Shown: positions 35,184 to 44,074, counted from the stretch's first letter. The stretch: DNA of 54,365 nt from an uncultured Clostridium sp. (GCF_900547735.1 NZ_URHZ01000033.1:1-54365); one strand, 5' to 3'. A program made the numbers and translations. Notes: generated by a model not told the origin, from the sequence alone.

Positions 35184-35945
35184 CTATAACCCCCTCCTTA
35201 TCAGCTCATCAATCAGGTTTTCATAGTCTTTCACAGCATTGCTTTTCGGAGCATACTGAAGAATTGACTGCTGCAGCGACTGTGCTTCCCGGAGGGCAAC
35301 ACTCTCTCTTATGTAGGTATCCAGAAACGGGATCCCCAGATCTTCCGCAATCATGCCCACCGTCCCCATCACTTCACGGCTGAAGTTGGTCCTGGGATTA
35401 TGTTTGGTGAGAAAAATACCCAGAACATTAATGGCAGGATTGCAGTAGTTTTTTACACGCTCAATGGTTTCGGCTAGCTGAGTAATTCCCTGCAGGCTGA
35501 AAATATCGGACAGCATGGGAACCAGGACAAAGTCGGCCGCAGTAAAGGCGTTAACGGTTAGGATACCGAGTGCGGGCGGTGAGTCGATGAGGATATAATC
35601 ATACAGAGACTGAAGCGGCGCCAGGGCATTCTTTAACAAATATTCTCTTTCAGCTCCGGTGAATTCAAGTTCAATGCTGCTGAGAAGGATGTTTGACGCT
35701 ATGGTATCGGTCAATGGGGCCTTCTGCACGGCATATCGCGGTTTCAGTTCCCCTTTCAGTACGTCATAGATGGTTGCGCTGCTGTCCGCATCAGCTCCCA
35801 GGCTGAAGGTAAGATTGCCCTGTGGATCCAGATCAACGGCAAGAACTTTATAATTACGGGATTTTAATCCAACGGCCAGTGCGTTAACAGACGTAGTTTT
35901 TCCAACGCCGCCTTTTTGGTTGGAAAGGACGATGGTCTTTGCCAT
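35184..35945 (-). CDS. parA: ParA/Soj-family ATPase without a ParB neighbour
   Basis: Deviant-Walker ATPase of 253 residues. The N-terminal NQKGGVGKTTSVNALA (residues 9-24) gives Walker A with the signature Lys11 and Lys16, followed by AVDLDPQGN and DYILIDSPPALGIL. The fold and C-terminus (DELIRRGL) are Soj-like. There is no amphipathic membrane-targeting helix as in MinD, nor the FlhG N-terminal FlhF-activating motif that I can see. No parB or parS-like site was found; the only partner gene is comFB, 2 nt downstream. AAGGGGGT precedes the ATG. A role in positioning flagella or chemosensory clusters, in the manner of ParC or FlhG, is inference. Confidence 0.9.
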   Translation of the reverse strand: MAKTIVLSNQKGGVGKTTSVNALAVGLKSRNYKVLAVDLDPQGNLTFSLGADADSSATIYDVLKGELKPRYAVQKAPLTDTIASNILLSSIELEFTGAEREYLLKNALAPLQSLYDYILIDSPPALGILTVNAFTAADFVLVPMLSDIFSLQGITQLAETIERVKNYCNPAINVLGIFLTKHNPRTNFSREVMGTVGMIAEDLGIPFLDTYIRESVALREAQSLQQSILQYAPKSNAVKDYENLIDELIRRGL

Positions 35946-35991
35946 TACAGTACCCCCTTAACGAGTAAATTCGACATTTTTCTTAGTGATC

Positions 35992-36020
35992 ATTATATCA
36001 GGAAAACAGTGAATATACAA
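35992..36020 (-). promoter_or_regulatory. Probable sigma-A promoter of parA-comFB
   Basis: On the minus strand, TTGTAT at 36020-36015, a 17-nt spacer and TATAAT at 35997-35992, with an extended -10 TGA just upstream. The -35 is only half consensus. It lies within the 219-nt divergent gap that also carries the flgM promoter; the gap contains nothing else I recognise. Confidence 0.5.
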
Positions 36021-36067
36021 CGCCGGAAATACCGGAGAAAAATTATAAAAATAAATCCGAAATAGAC

Positions 36068-36094
36068 TAAAGTTTTTCGAAAAAGATTCGATAA
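36068..36094 (+). promoter_or_regulatory. Sigma-28 (SigD) promoter of the flgM operon
   Basis: TAAA at 36068-36071, a 15-nt spacer, and TTCGATAA at 36087-36094. The architecture matches the flagellin promoter. Expected start is near 36101, about 64 nt before flgM. It would drive the late operon that begins with the sigma-28 antagonist, giving negative feedback. Confidence 0.85.
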
Positions 36095-36164
36095 CATAAT
36101 TAGGAAAAGAATAATAATCACGTCTATAGATAATAAAACGGTCAAACCAGAAAGGATAACGCGG

Positions 36165-36479
36165 ATGGATGTAAAAGTGACGAGAAATATGGCAGTATAC
36201 CAAAGCACGGTGGCGGCGGGTAAAAGCACGGATAAAAATGTATCCGTTCCGGCATCTGCGGATGGCAGAATGCGGAATGACGAGATACGAATCAGCAGTG
36301 ATGCGATGAAAAAGCAGGAGGCTGCAAAAATCTCTTCAACACTTTCCCAATCAATAAAAGAAGGAGCGTCTCCGGAACGGATTGCAAAGCTGAAGGGACA
36401 GATACAGGACGGAAGCTATCAGGTATCGGCAGAAGTAATTGCCAAACGCCTGATGTCAGGATTCCAGAATTCATTATAA
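36165..36479 (+). CDS. flgM: Anti-sigma-28 factor FlgM
   Basis: Small exported inhibitor of FliA. The 104-residue protein has an unstructured N-terminal half and a C-terminal sigma-binding region (about 40-104) with DEIRISSDAMKKQEAAKI, SPERIAKLKGQIQDGSYQVSAEVIAKRL, typical of Firmicute FlgM. GAAAGGATAACGCGG precedes the ATG. It is first in the late operon, followed by flgN and flgK as in Bacillus. Confidence 0.93.
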   Translation: MDVKVTRNMAVYQSTVAAGKSTDKNVSVPASADGRMRNDEIRISSDAMKKQEAAKISSTLSQSIKEGASPERIAKLKGQIQDGSYQVSAEVIAKRLMSGFQNSL

Positions 36480-36512
36480 ATCGGCAGAATATACAGAACA
36501 GGGGATAACAGG

Positions 36513-36962
36513 GTGAAGGAACTGATTGAATTTTTGAAAGAATACACCGAATTTTTTGAGCAGTTGGAGGAAAAACAGCAGGAGAAGCTGGAGAACCTTT
36601 CCACAAAGGAATTAAAACAAATAGAGGAGACTATTGTTATCCAGCAGGCTGCCGATAAGCAGATGGAAAATATGGAGAAGAGACGGCAGGAACTGATGGA
36701 CTCGCTGGGACTTGCCGGATGCACATTCAAAGAACTGTTGGAACGCACGGATGGTGAGGACAGAAAGCAGCTTGTCAATCTGTACAGCCGTCTTACGGAA
36801 GCGGTGGATAATGTCAAATTTATCAATCAAAAAGCGGTAAAGATGGCCCAGACGGAGCTTTTACGAATGGGAGTTAAAACATCCGGACTATCGGGCGGGG
36901 GAAGCGGCGTTTATAAACCGGATGCGGTTTCCAGACGGAATATGTTTGAAAAGAAGATATAG
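36513..36962 (+). CDS. flgN: Flagellar export chaperone FlgN family protein
   Basis: Predicted cytoplasmic chaperone for FlgK and FlgL. The 149-residue product is mostly helical: KEYTEFFEQLEEKQQEKLENL at the start, a second long helix, and an Asn/Gly/Ser-rich end (GLSGGGSGVYKPDAVSR). It uses GTG 36513 with GGGGATAACAGG upstream. It is placed between flgM and flgK, the standard position for flgN (yvyG in Bacillus). Sequence similarity alone is modest, so order carries much of the call. Confidence 0.85.
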   Translation: MKELIEFLKEYTEFFEQLEEKQQEKLENLSTKELKQIEETIVIQQAADKQMENMEKRRQELMDSLGLAGCTFKELLERTDGEDRKQLVNLYSRLTEAVDNVKFINQKAVKMAQTELLRMGVKTSGLSGGGSGVYKPDAVSRRNMFEKKI

Positions 36963-37016
36963 AATACAGGGATAAGGAACGCAGAAACCTTATATTAAGA
37001 TGGGAGAGTGGCTCAA

Positions 37017-38495
37017 TTGAGACCGACATTTATGGGGTTGGAGACAACCAAACGCGGGCTGATGGTACAGCAGAAAGCCCTTGATATTATTGCAAATAAC
37101 GTGTCTAACGTTAAGACAAAGGGATATACCAGGCAGCGGCTCGATACCGTAACGGTTCAGGTATATGGAAGTGACCGCTTTGCAGGCAGTTCAATTCCTC
37201 TGGCCGGACAGGGTGTGGATATGAAAGGCGTGGCCCAGATAAGAGACTCATTTCTGGACAGTAAATTCCGTCAGGAATATGGCGATGTAGGATACTATGA
37301 CCAGAGTGCGGTTATTCTCGATGAAATACAGGCGGCGCTCAGTGATCCGGAAGTGGACGGCAGCGGAATCCAGAATGCCTTAAAGATGATATCACAGGCG
37401 CTTTCCGATTTCAGCGGCAATCCCCAGGATGAAACCCATGCCAATATTGTAATGAATTCCTTCATGGGTCTGACCCAGGTTTTGAATGAGTACGATACGA
37501 AACTGAAAGGAATCAGGGAGAGCCAGATTTACGATCTCAGTGTTTCGGTCAATGATATCAATACAAAGCTGGCCCAGCTCACCGATTTAAACAAGACGAT
37601 TACGCACGAAGTCTTTTTAAATACCGATTATGACGGTGTGGTATACGGGCCGAATGATCTTCTGGATCAGAGAAACGTTATCCTTGATGAGCTTGCCAGG
37701 TACGGCGACGTCAAAGTCTCTAACAAAAATGACGGCAGTATCCAGGTTAAATTTAACGGTCAGGTCGTTGTGGATTCTGAAGGCGGCAATTTCTGGAATG
37801 ATTCCATCAAGCTGGCGGATGACGGCGTGAGCATGAAGTGGAATAGAGATAACAGGACGGTGGCTCTTCCCACCGGTTCCCTGCGCAGTTACAATGAAGC
37901 TCTTACCGGTGACAACAGTTTAAATAAGGGAATTCCCTATTATCAGCATAAGCTGGATACGATGGCATCCAAACTGGCAGAGGTATTTAACCGGATTATT
38001 CCGGAGACCTACCAGACGGCGGACCCGAAGATTCCTGATACATATAAGAAACTTTTACAGGGGGACGAGGATGGCAATGTGACGGCGGGAAATATTTCAA
38101 TCAGCGACGTGTGGGCGAATGACGCCTCTTATCTGCTTGAGAAAAACAATCCGAGCGGCCAGATGGCGACCGACAATATATTAAGCATGAAAAAGCTTCT
38201 TGACGATGATCTTCAGATGGGAGAATTTAACGGAAGCTTTTACGAATACGTGACACATGTAACAACGACTTTGGGTACTCAGATCAGTACGAATGATGCC
38301 AGGCTGAAATCGTGTGTAGCAACTGCCAACAGCGTGGATACGGACCGGATGTCTCAGTCGGGCGTGTCCCTGAACGAGGAAGGCGTCAACATGATGTCGT
38401 ATAATAAGGCTTATCAGGCGCTGGGCAGGCTGATGACTACGATGGACGAACAATTGGATATTCTTATCAACAGCGTAGGACTGGTGGGAAGATAA
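37017..38495 (+). CDS. flgK: Hook-filament junction protein FlgK (HAP1)
   Basis: First junction protein between hook and filament. I start at TTG 37017 (MRPTFMGLETTKRGLMVQQ), giving 492 residues, because GGGAGA lies 9 nt upstream; the GTG 37008 sits inside that site. The N-terminal signature ALDIIANNVSNVKTKGYTRQR (from about 20) and the C-terminal GVNMMSYNKAYQALGRLM helix identify the family. It lies 54 nt after flgN and 23 nt before flgL. Confidence 0.94.
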   Translation: MRPTFMGLETTKRGLMVQQKALDIIANNVSNVKTKGYTRQRLDTVTVQVYGSDRFAGSSIPLAGQGVDMKGVAQIRDSFLDSKFRQEYGDVGYYDQSAVILDEIQAALSDPEVDGSGIQNALKMISQALSDFSGNPQDETHANIVMNSFMGLTQVLNEYDTKLKGIRESQIYDLSVSVNDINTKLAQLTDLNKTITHEVFLNTDYDGVVYGPNDLLDQRNVILDELARYGDVKVSNKNDGSIQVKFNGQVVVDSEGGNFWNDSIKLADDGVSMKWNRDNRTVALPTGSLRSYNEALTGDNSLNKGIPYYQHKLDTMASKLAEVFNRIIPETYQTADPKIPDTYKKLLQGDEDGNVTAGNISISDVWANDASYLLEKNNPSGQMATDNILSMKKLLDDDLQMGEFNGSFYEYVTHVTTTLGTQISTNDARLKSCVATANSVDTDRMSQSGVSLNEEGVNMMSYNKAYQALGRLMTTMDEQLDILINSVGLVGR

Positions 38496-38518
38496 CGGGA
38501 TAGGAAGGGGAACACTTT

Positions 38519-39490
38519 ATGAGAATCACGGATAATATGCTGCTGGCGAATTATAACACGAACCTGCAGCGCAATATAAGTAATCTGGCCGCTTCAAATA
38601 TGCGTCTGGCATCGGAGCGTTCATTTAACCATGTTTCTGAGGACACCTCCTCGGCAGCCCGCGCATTTGTCATCCGCGACCAGCTTGCAAGGACGGAGGA
38701 ACATATCAGGACCATTGATAATGCATCCGGGGAACTGACATCGGCGGAAGGCAACATTATGGTGATTCAGTCCATTGCGACTTCTGCATATGAGACTGCG
38801 ACCAGTGCAGGCGGTCCAAAGGATCAGAAGGATTTTGAGATCCTTGCAGAGCAGATTAACGGCCAGAAAAACGAGATGCTCCAGACCATGAACGCTACTT
38901 ACGCCAATAAGTACCTGTTTTCCGGGTCCGGCAGCGAGGCCCCCTTTACAATTTCTGCGGATGGAAAGCTTCTGTTTAACGGAACTCCCGTAGACACGGC
39001 AACATCTGCAGGCGACTTTAAAAACAATGAGGACGTCTATCTGGATATAGGATTTGGAATCAACGGCCAGACCGGTACCGGGGCCAAAACAGGAATCAAG
39101 ATCTCGACCTCCGGTGTGGATGTTCTCGGATATGGCACAGACGGGGACGGTAACCCCAATAATGTCTACAGCCTGATGGATAAGCTGGAAAACCAGCTCA
39201 GGGCCGGTGATAAGGACGGCGCTATCGCCACAGCGGAACTGTTAAAAGATAAGGCGTCAAGTATTTCCAACTCGATTACAGAGATCGGAACAAGAGAAAA
39301 ACTGCTTGAGAGGACGAAGGACCGTCTTGAGACAAATCAGATCAACCTGAAGGAGAGCCAGCAGAGCCTGGAGGGCGTAAAGCTTGAACAGGAGGCTACC
39401 GAAAATAAAAATTATGAAATGGCATGGATGGTTACCTTACAGCTTGGCAGTAATATCATACCGGCGTCAATTTTTGATTTTATGAAATAA
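38519..39490 (+). CDS. flgL: Hook-filament junction protein FlgL (HAP3)
   Basis: Second junction protein. The 323-residue product starts MRITDNMLLANYNTNLQRNI and has the flagellin-like N-terminal helix pair (NLAASNMRLASERSF, TSSAARAFVIRDQL), a short variable middle domain, and a C-terminal helix (ENKNYEMAWMVTLQLGSNIIPASIFDFMK). GGAAGGGG precedes the ATG. It resembles a compact flagellin. Confidence 0.92.
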   Translation: MRITDNMLLANYNTNLQRNISNLAASNMRLASERSFNHVSEDTSSAARAFVIRDQLARTEEHIRTIDNASGELTSAEGNIMVIQSIATSAYETATSAGGPKDQKDFEILAEQINGQKNEMLQTMNATYANKYLFSGSGSEAPFTISADGKLLFNGTPVDTATSAGDFKNNEDVYLDIGFGINGQTGTGAKTGIKISTSGVDVLGYGTDGDGNPNNVYSLMDKLENQLRAGDKDGAIATAELLKDKASSISNSITEIGTREKLLERTKDRLETNQINLKESQQSLEGVKLEQEATENKNYEMAWMVTLQLGSNIIPASIFDFMK

Positions 39491-39513
39491 TGATCAGGTG
39501 AAGAGGTGTTATT

Positions 39514-40113
39514 ATGATGAACGTGTTAAAAATAACGTCAACTCCGATTAAATTGTCGATGACGTCCCAGAAAGCGAGACTGGAAGCCCAGCTGCCGTCG
39601 CCGCACGTAAATATGGAACAGACACCGGGAAGTATACAGATGCATTCCCAGAATATCAAAGTAAATATCGATACGTATGAGCAGCGCCAGAGTCTGGGGC
39701 GCAGGACGAGTCAGGATTTTCTGGCCTACCAGGCAGATAAGGGGAAAGCGGCGGCGCAGGACGCCACGGCCCGTTATGTGCAGGTGGGAAATCAAATGGC
39801 CCAGATACAGAAAGGGGCGAACATACCGGATATTATCTGCATGCAGATGTCGTCACAGATGCAGCCCCGTACGGATTTGGAAGCAATGCCGCTTCCGCCG
39901 CCGGACATAAGCTGGACTCCGGGGAGTCTGGAAATGAAATACACTCCGTCCAGCATTGAGTTTGAGGCGGATATAAAAAATGCAAAGACAAATTATGTAC
40001 CGGGAGAGCTGGCGATTAATGTGGAACAGTATCCTAAGGTGGAAATCGAGTATATGGGAGATCCTATGTATGTTCCGCCGAGCGCCGCGCCTGGTTATGA
40101 GGCGGAACGCTAG
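39514..40113 (+). CDS. yviE: YviE-like flagellar operon protein (DUF6470)
   Basis: A 199-residue protein of unknown function, encoded between flgL and fliW exactly as yviE is in Bacillus subtilis. It is rich in Gln, Met, Pro and short beta-like segments. Repeated patterns such as MEQTPGSIQMHSQNIKVNID and WTPGSLEMKYTPSSIEFEAD suggest an internal duplication of a YxPGxxxM motif. No signal peptide or membrane segment is present. GAAGAGGTG precedes the ATG. Function is not known; co-occurrence with filament genes suggests a late assembly role. Confidence 0.8.
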   Translation: MMNVLKITSTPIKLSMTSQKARLEAQLPSPHVNMEQTPGSIQMHSQNIKVNIDTYEQRQSLGRRTSQDFLAYQADKGKAAAQDATARYVQVGNQMAQIQKGANIPDIICMQMSSQMQPRTDLEAMPLPPPDISWTPGSLEMKYTPSSIEFEADIKNAKTNYVPGELAINVEQYPKVEIEYMGDPMYVPPSAAPGYEAER

Positions 40114-40164
40114 AATCTGGGATGAAAACGAACCGGCGGGCAGAGCGGTTGGAAGGAAGAGTAT

Positions 40165-40611
40165 ATGAACATAGAGACGCGGGATTTTGGAATCGTTGAG
40201 ATTAAGGACAATAATATTATTACATTTAAGCAGCCGATCTATGGCTTTGAGGAGTATACCCAGTACGTTTTGGTCACAGATTCCAATATGGGAAACGGGA
40301 TTTGCTGGCTTCAGTCGATTGAACAGAAGTCAGTCTGCTTTATCCTTATGAATCCACTTCAGGTATGCAGGGACTATGCCCCGGTTGTCATGCAGGATGT
40401 GCTGCTCACGCTGCAGGCGTCTCCAAAGGATGATTTGGACTGCTGGGTGATTGCCGTAATTGGAGAGACATTCCGCCAGTCGACAGTCAATATGAAAAGT
40501 CCGGTTATCATCAACCACAAGACGAACCTTGCCATGCAGGTAATACTGGACCAGGATTACCCGATTCGCAAGCCAGTATTCGGTCCGGAGAGTGAGGAGT
40601 CGGTATGCTGA
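40165..40611 (+). CDS. fliW: Flagellar assembly factor FliW
   Basis: Binds flagellin and CsrA, so that free flagellin releases CsrA to inhibit further flagellin translation. The 148-residue protein has the family features FKQPIYGFEEYTQYVLV near the N-terminus, FILMNPLQVCRDYAPVV in the middle, and VQVILDQDYPIR near the end. It overlaps csrA by 7 nt and both lie in the late operon. The presumed target leader is at 29146-29295. Confidence 0.94.
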   Translation: MNIETRDFGIVEIKDNNIITFKQPIYGFEEYTQYVLVTDSNMGNGICWLQSIEQKSVCFILMNPLQVCRDYAPVVMQDVLLTLQASPKDDLDCWVIAVIGETFRQSTVNMKSPVIINHKTNLAMQVILDQDYPIRKPVFGPESEESVC

Positions 40612-40871
40612 TCTTAACAAGAAAAAAGGGCGAGTCTATTAAAATAGGGGATGAAATAGAGATTTTTATCACAGAAGTCAAGGGTGATAAGGTGCGTATC
40701 GGAATCAGCGCTCCGGAAAATATGAAGATTACAAGGACGGAGCTTTACCTCACGGTAGAAAACAATAAGGAGGCTGCGGATAAAGTAGATCTGCTGAAAG
40801 TATTCCAGCTCACCCGGAACCTCTACGCTTCCAACCAGGAGGGGAACACGGAGGAACCAGATGGAGATTGA
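40605..40871 (+). CDS. csrA: Carbon storage regulator CsrA
   Basis: RNA-binding translational regulator. The 88-residue product starts MLILTRKKGESIKIGDEIEI, contains GDKVRIGISAPENMKITRTELY with the key RNA-contacting Arg in ITRTELY, and is about 14 residues longer than usual, with an acidic tail (NQEGNTEEPDGD). The ATG overlaps the end of fliW. Its end is overlapped by 11 nt by the next gene. In Bacillus CsrA blocks ribosome access on flagellin mRNA; the leader here has matching hairpins. Confidence 0.95.
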   Translation: MLILTRKKGESIKIGDEIEIFITEVKGDKVRIGISAPENMKITRTELYLTVENNKEAADKVDLLKVFQLTRNLYASNQEGNTEEPDGD

Positions 40872-41340
40872 GAAAGAGATAACGGAACTCCTGCGAGAAA
40901 AAGCAAGACTGTTCAAACGCTATGAGTCGGTGACGGAGCAGATGATGACGGATTCGTCGGAAGATATAGACTTAATGATAGAGAGTGTATCGGAACGTGA
41001 GCAGTTAAAACAGCAGATTGACGTACTCGACGGAAAAATCAGGGAGACGGCTGGACGAAGCGGGGAAGGCGGTCTTTTGCTCCAGGCTTCCAAGAATCTT
41101 TGCGATTATTCAGATCTGCGGCCGGAACAAAGAGAAATATTTGAAGCCGGTCAGGAACTCTTTGGAATTATCACCCGCATCAGGAATATGGAACCGCAGA
41201 TCAGCAGAAATATGGAATCCATGATGTCCGTCCTGCGGGACCGGATTAAACAGAATAAAACCAACTCCAAATTTACCGGATATATGAATAACATGGGAAT
41301 TCAGGCAGCCAAAGGGGTGCTTTACGATAAAAAACGATAA
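40861..41340 (+). CDS. Coiled-coil protein in the flgN/fliT position, possible export chaperone
   Basis: I do not recognise the family with confidence. The 159-residue product is highly charged and helical (LREKARLFKRYESVTEQMM, SEREQLKQQIDVLDGKIRE, LRPEQREIFEAGQELFGI). Its last part contains the long helix MESMMSVLRDRIKQ and ends near GVLYDKKR. It has no signal peptide. It overlaps csrA by 11 nt and precedes fliD by 40 nt. Size, helix content and the slot before fliD would fit a FliT-like chaperone, but that is inference. Confidence 0.6.
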   Translation: MEIEKEITELLREKARLFKRYESVTEQMMTDSSEDIDLMIESVSEREQLKQQIDVLDGKIRETAGRSGEGGLLLQASKNLCDYSDLRPEQREIFEAGQELFGIITRIRNMEPQISRNMESMMSVLRDRIKQNKTNSKFTGYMNNMGIQAAKGVLYDKKR

Positions 41341-41380
41341 CCGCCGTTTCGGCTTTTCGTAGAATAAAGGGGAGATAAAT

Positions 41381-44038
41381 ATGGCATCATCCACAAACAG
41401 CATTAGTCCAAACGGAACGTCGAATTTTATGCCCGGTCTGGCGTCAGGTCTGGATACCGAAGATATGGTAGAAAAACTGCTGGCGGGCACGCAGGCCAAA
41501 ATTGATAAGCAGAATGCAAAAAAGCAGCAGATTGAGTGGAAACAGGAAATTTACAGAGATGTAATTACCAAGATTAACAGCTTTGCCGACAATTATTTTT
41601 CTTTCTACGGCACAAAAAATACGAACCTTCTCAGCAGCAGTTTTTATAATGTAATGACCGGAACGAGCTCCTCCGGGGCGGTAAAGGTGGTTTCTGCAAA
41701 GTCCACGGCTTCTCCTAATGTGGTAATAGACAGTGTTAAACGTTTGGCTCGGGCATATAAAGGATCAACAATAGACGGCCATACGCTGTCGAATCAACTG
41801 GAAGGCAATATTAATGTGAGCGCTTTTAATGATCCTGATAAGGAATATGCATTTGATTTGACGCTCGACGGAGTGAAAAAGACAATCAAATTCAAGGGAG
41901 CCGCCAACGCAGCGGGAGTAGAGGGCAGTATAAATGCAGGGCTCCAAAAAGTGTTTGGAGGAACCATCCAGGCTGATATTCAGTCTCCATCCGGCACGGA
42001 CATCCTAAAGTTTAAGTTTAACGATGAGGCTGGGGGAAACAAAACCACCCATCAGATTATCTTACAGAGTACGACGGTTGGTGATAGTTCTGATGTCGTA
42101 ACGGAAAATGTCCTGAGCAATATGGGGATGGCAAGCGGAAGTACAAATAAACTGAATTATAATACGTATTTGTCCAATTCACCGTTCAGTACCGCGCTTC
42201 AGGGGCGGGAATTCGTGTTTTCGATTAACGGTACGGAGATTAAAGCGACATCCGAGGATACGGTGGGAGACATTATTAACCGTATTAATAATAGTGAGGC
42301 GGGAGTGCGCCTTACCTATTCCTCCATCGATGATAAATTTGTTCTGGAATCGTCTAACACCGGAGATATTTCGGGTATTACAATTACCCAGTCCAAGGGA
42401 AACCTGATGACTGCGATGTTTGGGCTGGCAAGCGGAACAACGAATGGAGAGGACGGTGTGTTTGGAACCAGTAAGGGACTTAGAAATACGGATACCATCA
42501 CGGGAGCTCCTATCGACAATAACCTGTTTCAGACCGCATTAGACGGCATTAAATTGCAGGACTCCCTTATTTCATTCAATGTAAATGGAAGAGATTATTC
42601 GGTCCGGGTTCCTTTTAAGGAAGGCGGGTATACCAGCGCCGGCGATTACGTAACCGCGCTGAACCAGTCACTTGCCGCCACGTTTGGTGTGGACGGTGCC
42701 GGTGATAATAAAATCGAAGTAAAAATGACGTCCGTTGATGCGGATCATAGTCAGTTTGAACTTGTTTCAAAGGCCGGTTATCAAGTCAGCTTTGGCAAAA
42801 AAAATATAGAGGGCATGTTTACGGGACAGTTAGGATTCAGCGACGGTCAGACACAGATGGCGGTTACCTCCAATACAAAGTTGGGCATGCTGATTGAGAA
42901 CCAGAACTTTGTGGACGCAGGCGCTACCATTAATGTGGGAAGCACTCAGATTGCAGTAAACGGAAATATGACCATACAGGATTTAATGGACCGGATGAAA
43001 CAGGAGCTGACGGCTCAGAACGGTGGGGATCCTGTTACGGTCGGATTTAACGATACTACGGGAGAGCTTGAAATTTCCGGGATTACCCAGCCTATTTCTA
43101 TTACGTCCGGAGGAACGGGCAAGGATGTGATGAAAGCATTGTTCGTGAATGACCAGATGAATTTTAACCAGTTCCAGGGAGATCCGGACCATTTGAACAT
43201 AAAAACAATACAGCAGGGCGAGAATGCTCAGATTGTGGTAAACGGCAATGTAATTGAGCGAAACACCAACAGCTTCGATCTGGATGGAATTACCATTGAG
43301 TTAAAGGCCGTTACAGGCGCTGGGGACGGTCCAATTAGCTTGACTACCTCTAAGGATACTGATAAAATAGTAGAAGGTTTGAAAGGTTTTGTAGACGACT
43401 ATAACAGCCTTATAGAAGAGCTGAATGAGCAGGTTAATGCGAAGGCGAATTTTCAGAAATATCCGCCGTTAACCGATGATCAGAAGAAAGAGATGACCGA
43501 GAAAGAGATCGAAAAGTGGGAGGAGAAAGCCAAAGAGGGCCTGCTCCGCTACGATACCAACATATCGAAGTTTTTGCAGGATATGCGAAGTGTCATGTAC
43601 CAGAAAATCGGCAGTGCGGGTCTCGCGCTCTATGACATTGGTATCGAGGCATCCAGTAACTATAAGGACAACGGAAAACTGATTCTCGATGAGAGTAAGC
43701 TGAAAAGCGCTCTTTCCACTAATCTGGATAAAATTCAGCAGATGTTTACCGATAAGGATAACGGAATTGCAGTTCAGCTTCAGAAAGTGGTCAAGGAAGC
43801 TGCGAATGCCAGCAGCGGCAGTCCGGGTCTGCTGGTTCGATATGCAGGCGCCAAGGATGTTATGGAAACCAGTAACTCTCTTTATTATGAGCTGAAGGGG
43901 ATTTCGGAAACTCTCACAAAGCTTAATACAAAGTATAAGAACGAGAGAACACGTTACTGGAAGCAGTTTACCGAGATGGAAAAGGCGATTTCCAACATGA
44001 ACAGTCAAAGCTCCTGGCTTTCCCAGCAGTTCTCCTGA
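41381..44038 (+). CDS. fliD: Filament cap protein FliD (HAP2)
   Basis: Pentameric filament tip that folds flagellin. The 885-residue product has the N-terminal FliD signature FMPGLASGLDTEDMVEKLL near 17-35, an N-terminal helix (QKQQIEWKQEIYRDVITKI), and C-terminal helix KGISETLTKLNTKYKNERTRY then WKQFTEMEKAISNMNSQSSW. It is much longer than the Bacillus protein (about 500); the extra sequence lies in the middle (about 130-640), with repeated beta-rich Thr/Gly/Asn-rich segments. GGGGAG precedes the ATG. Confidence 0.94.
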   Translation: MASSTNSISPNGTSNFMPGLASGLDTEDMVEKLLAGTQAKIDKQNAKKQQIEWKQEIYRDVITKINSFADNYFSFYGTKNTNLLSSSFYNVMTGTSSSGAVKVVSAKSTASPNVVIDSVKRLARAYKGSTIDGHTLSNQLEGNINVSAFNDPDKEYAFDLTLDGVKKTIKFKGAANAAGVEGSINAGLQKVFGGTIQADIQSPSGTDILKFKFNDEAGGNKTTHQIILQSTTVGDSSDVVTENVLSNMGMASGSTNKLNYNTYLSNSPFSTALQGREFVFSINGTEIKATSEDTVGDIINRINNSEAGVRLTYSSIDDKFVLESSNTGDISGITITQSKGNLMTAMFGLASGTTNGEDGVFGTSKGLRNTDTITGAPIDNNLFQTALDGIKLQDSLISFNVNGRDYSVRVPFKEGGYTSAGDYVTALNQSLAATFGVDGAGDNKIEVKMTSVDADHSQFELVSKAGYQVSFGKKNIEGMFTGQLGFSDGQTQMAVTSNTKLGMLIENQNFVDAGATINVGSTQIAVNGNMTIQDLMDRMKQELTAQNGGDPVTVGFNDTTGELEISGITQPISITSGGTGKDVMKALFVNDQMNFNQFQGDPDHLNIKTIQQGENAQIVVNGNVIERNTNSFDLDGITIELKAVTGAGDGPISLTTSKDTDKIVEGLKGFVDDYNSLIEELNEQVNAKANFQKYPPLTDDQKKEMTEKEIEKWEEKAKEGLLRYDTNISKFLQDMRSVMYQKIGSAGLALYDIGIEASSNYKDNGKLILDESKLKSALSTNLDKIQQMFTDKDNGIAVQLQKVVKEAANASSGSPGLLVRYAGAKDVMETSNSLYYELKGISETLTKLNTKYKNERTRYWKQFTEMEKAISNMNSQSSWLSQQFS

Positions 44039-44074
44039 TTTATCAGGAAGTCAGTTTACATAACGGAGGTCAGT

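Noticed and set aside
35184..35945. ParA gene as flhG
   Set aside because: It is Soj-like, lacks the FlhG-type N-terminal motif and MinD-like membrane helix, and is not next to flhF.
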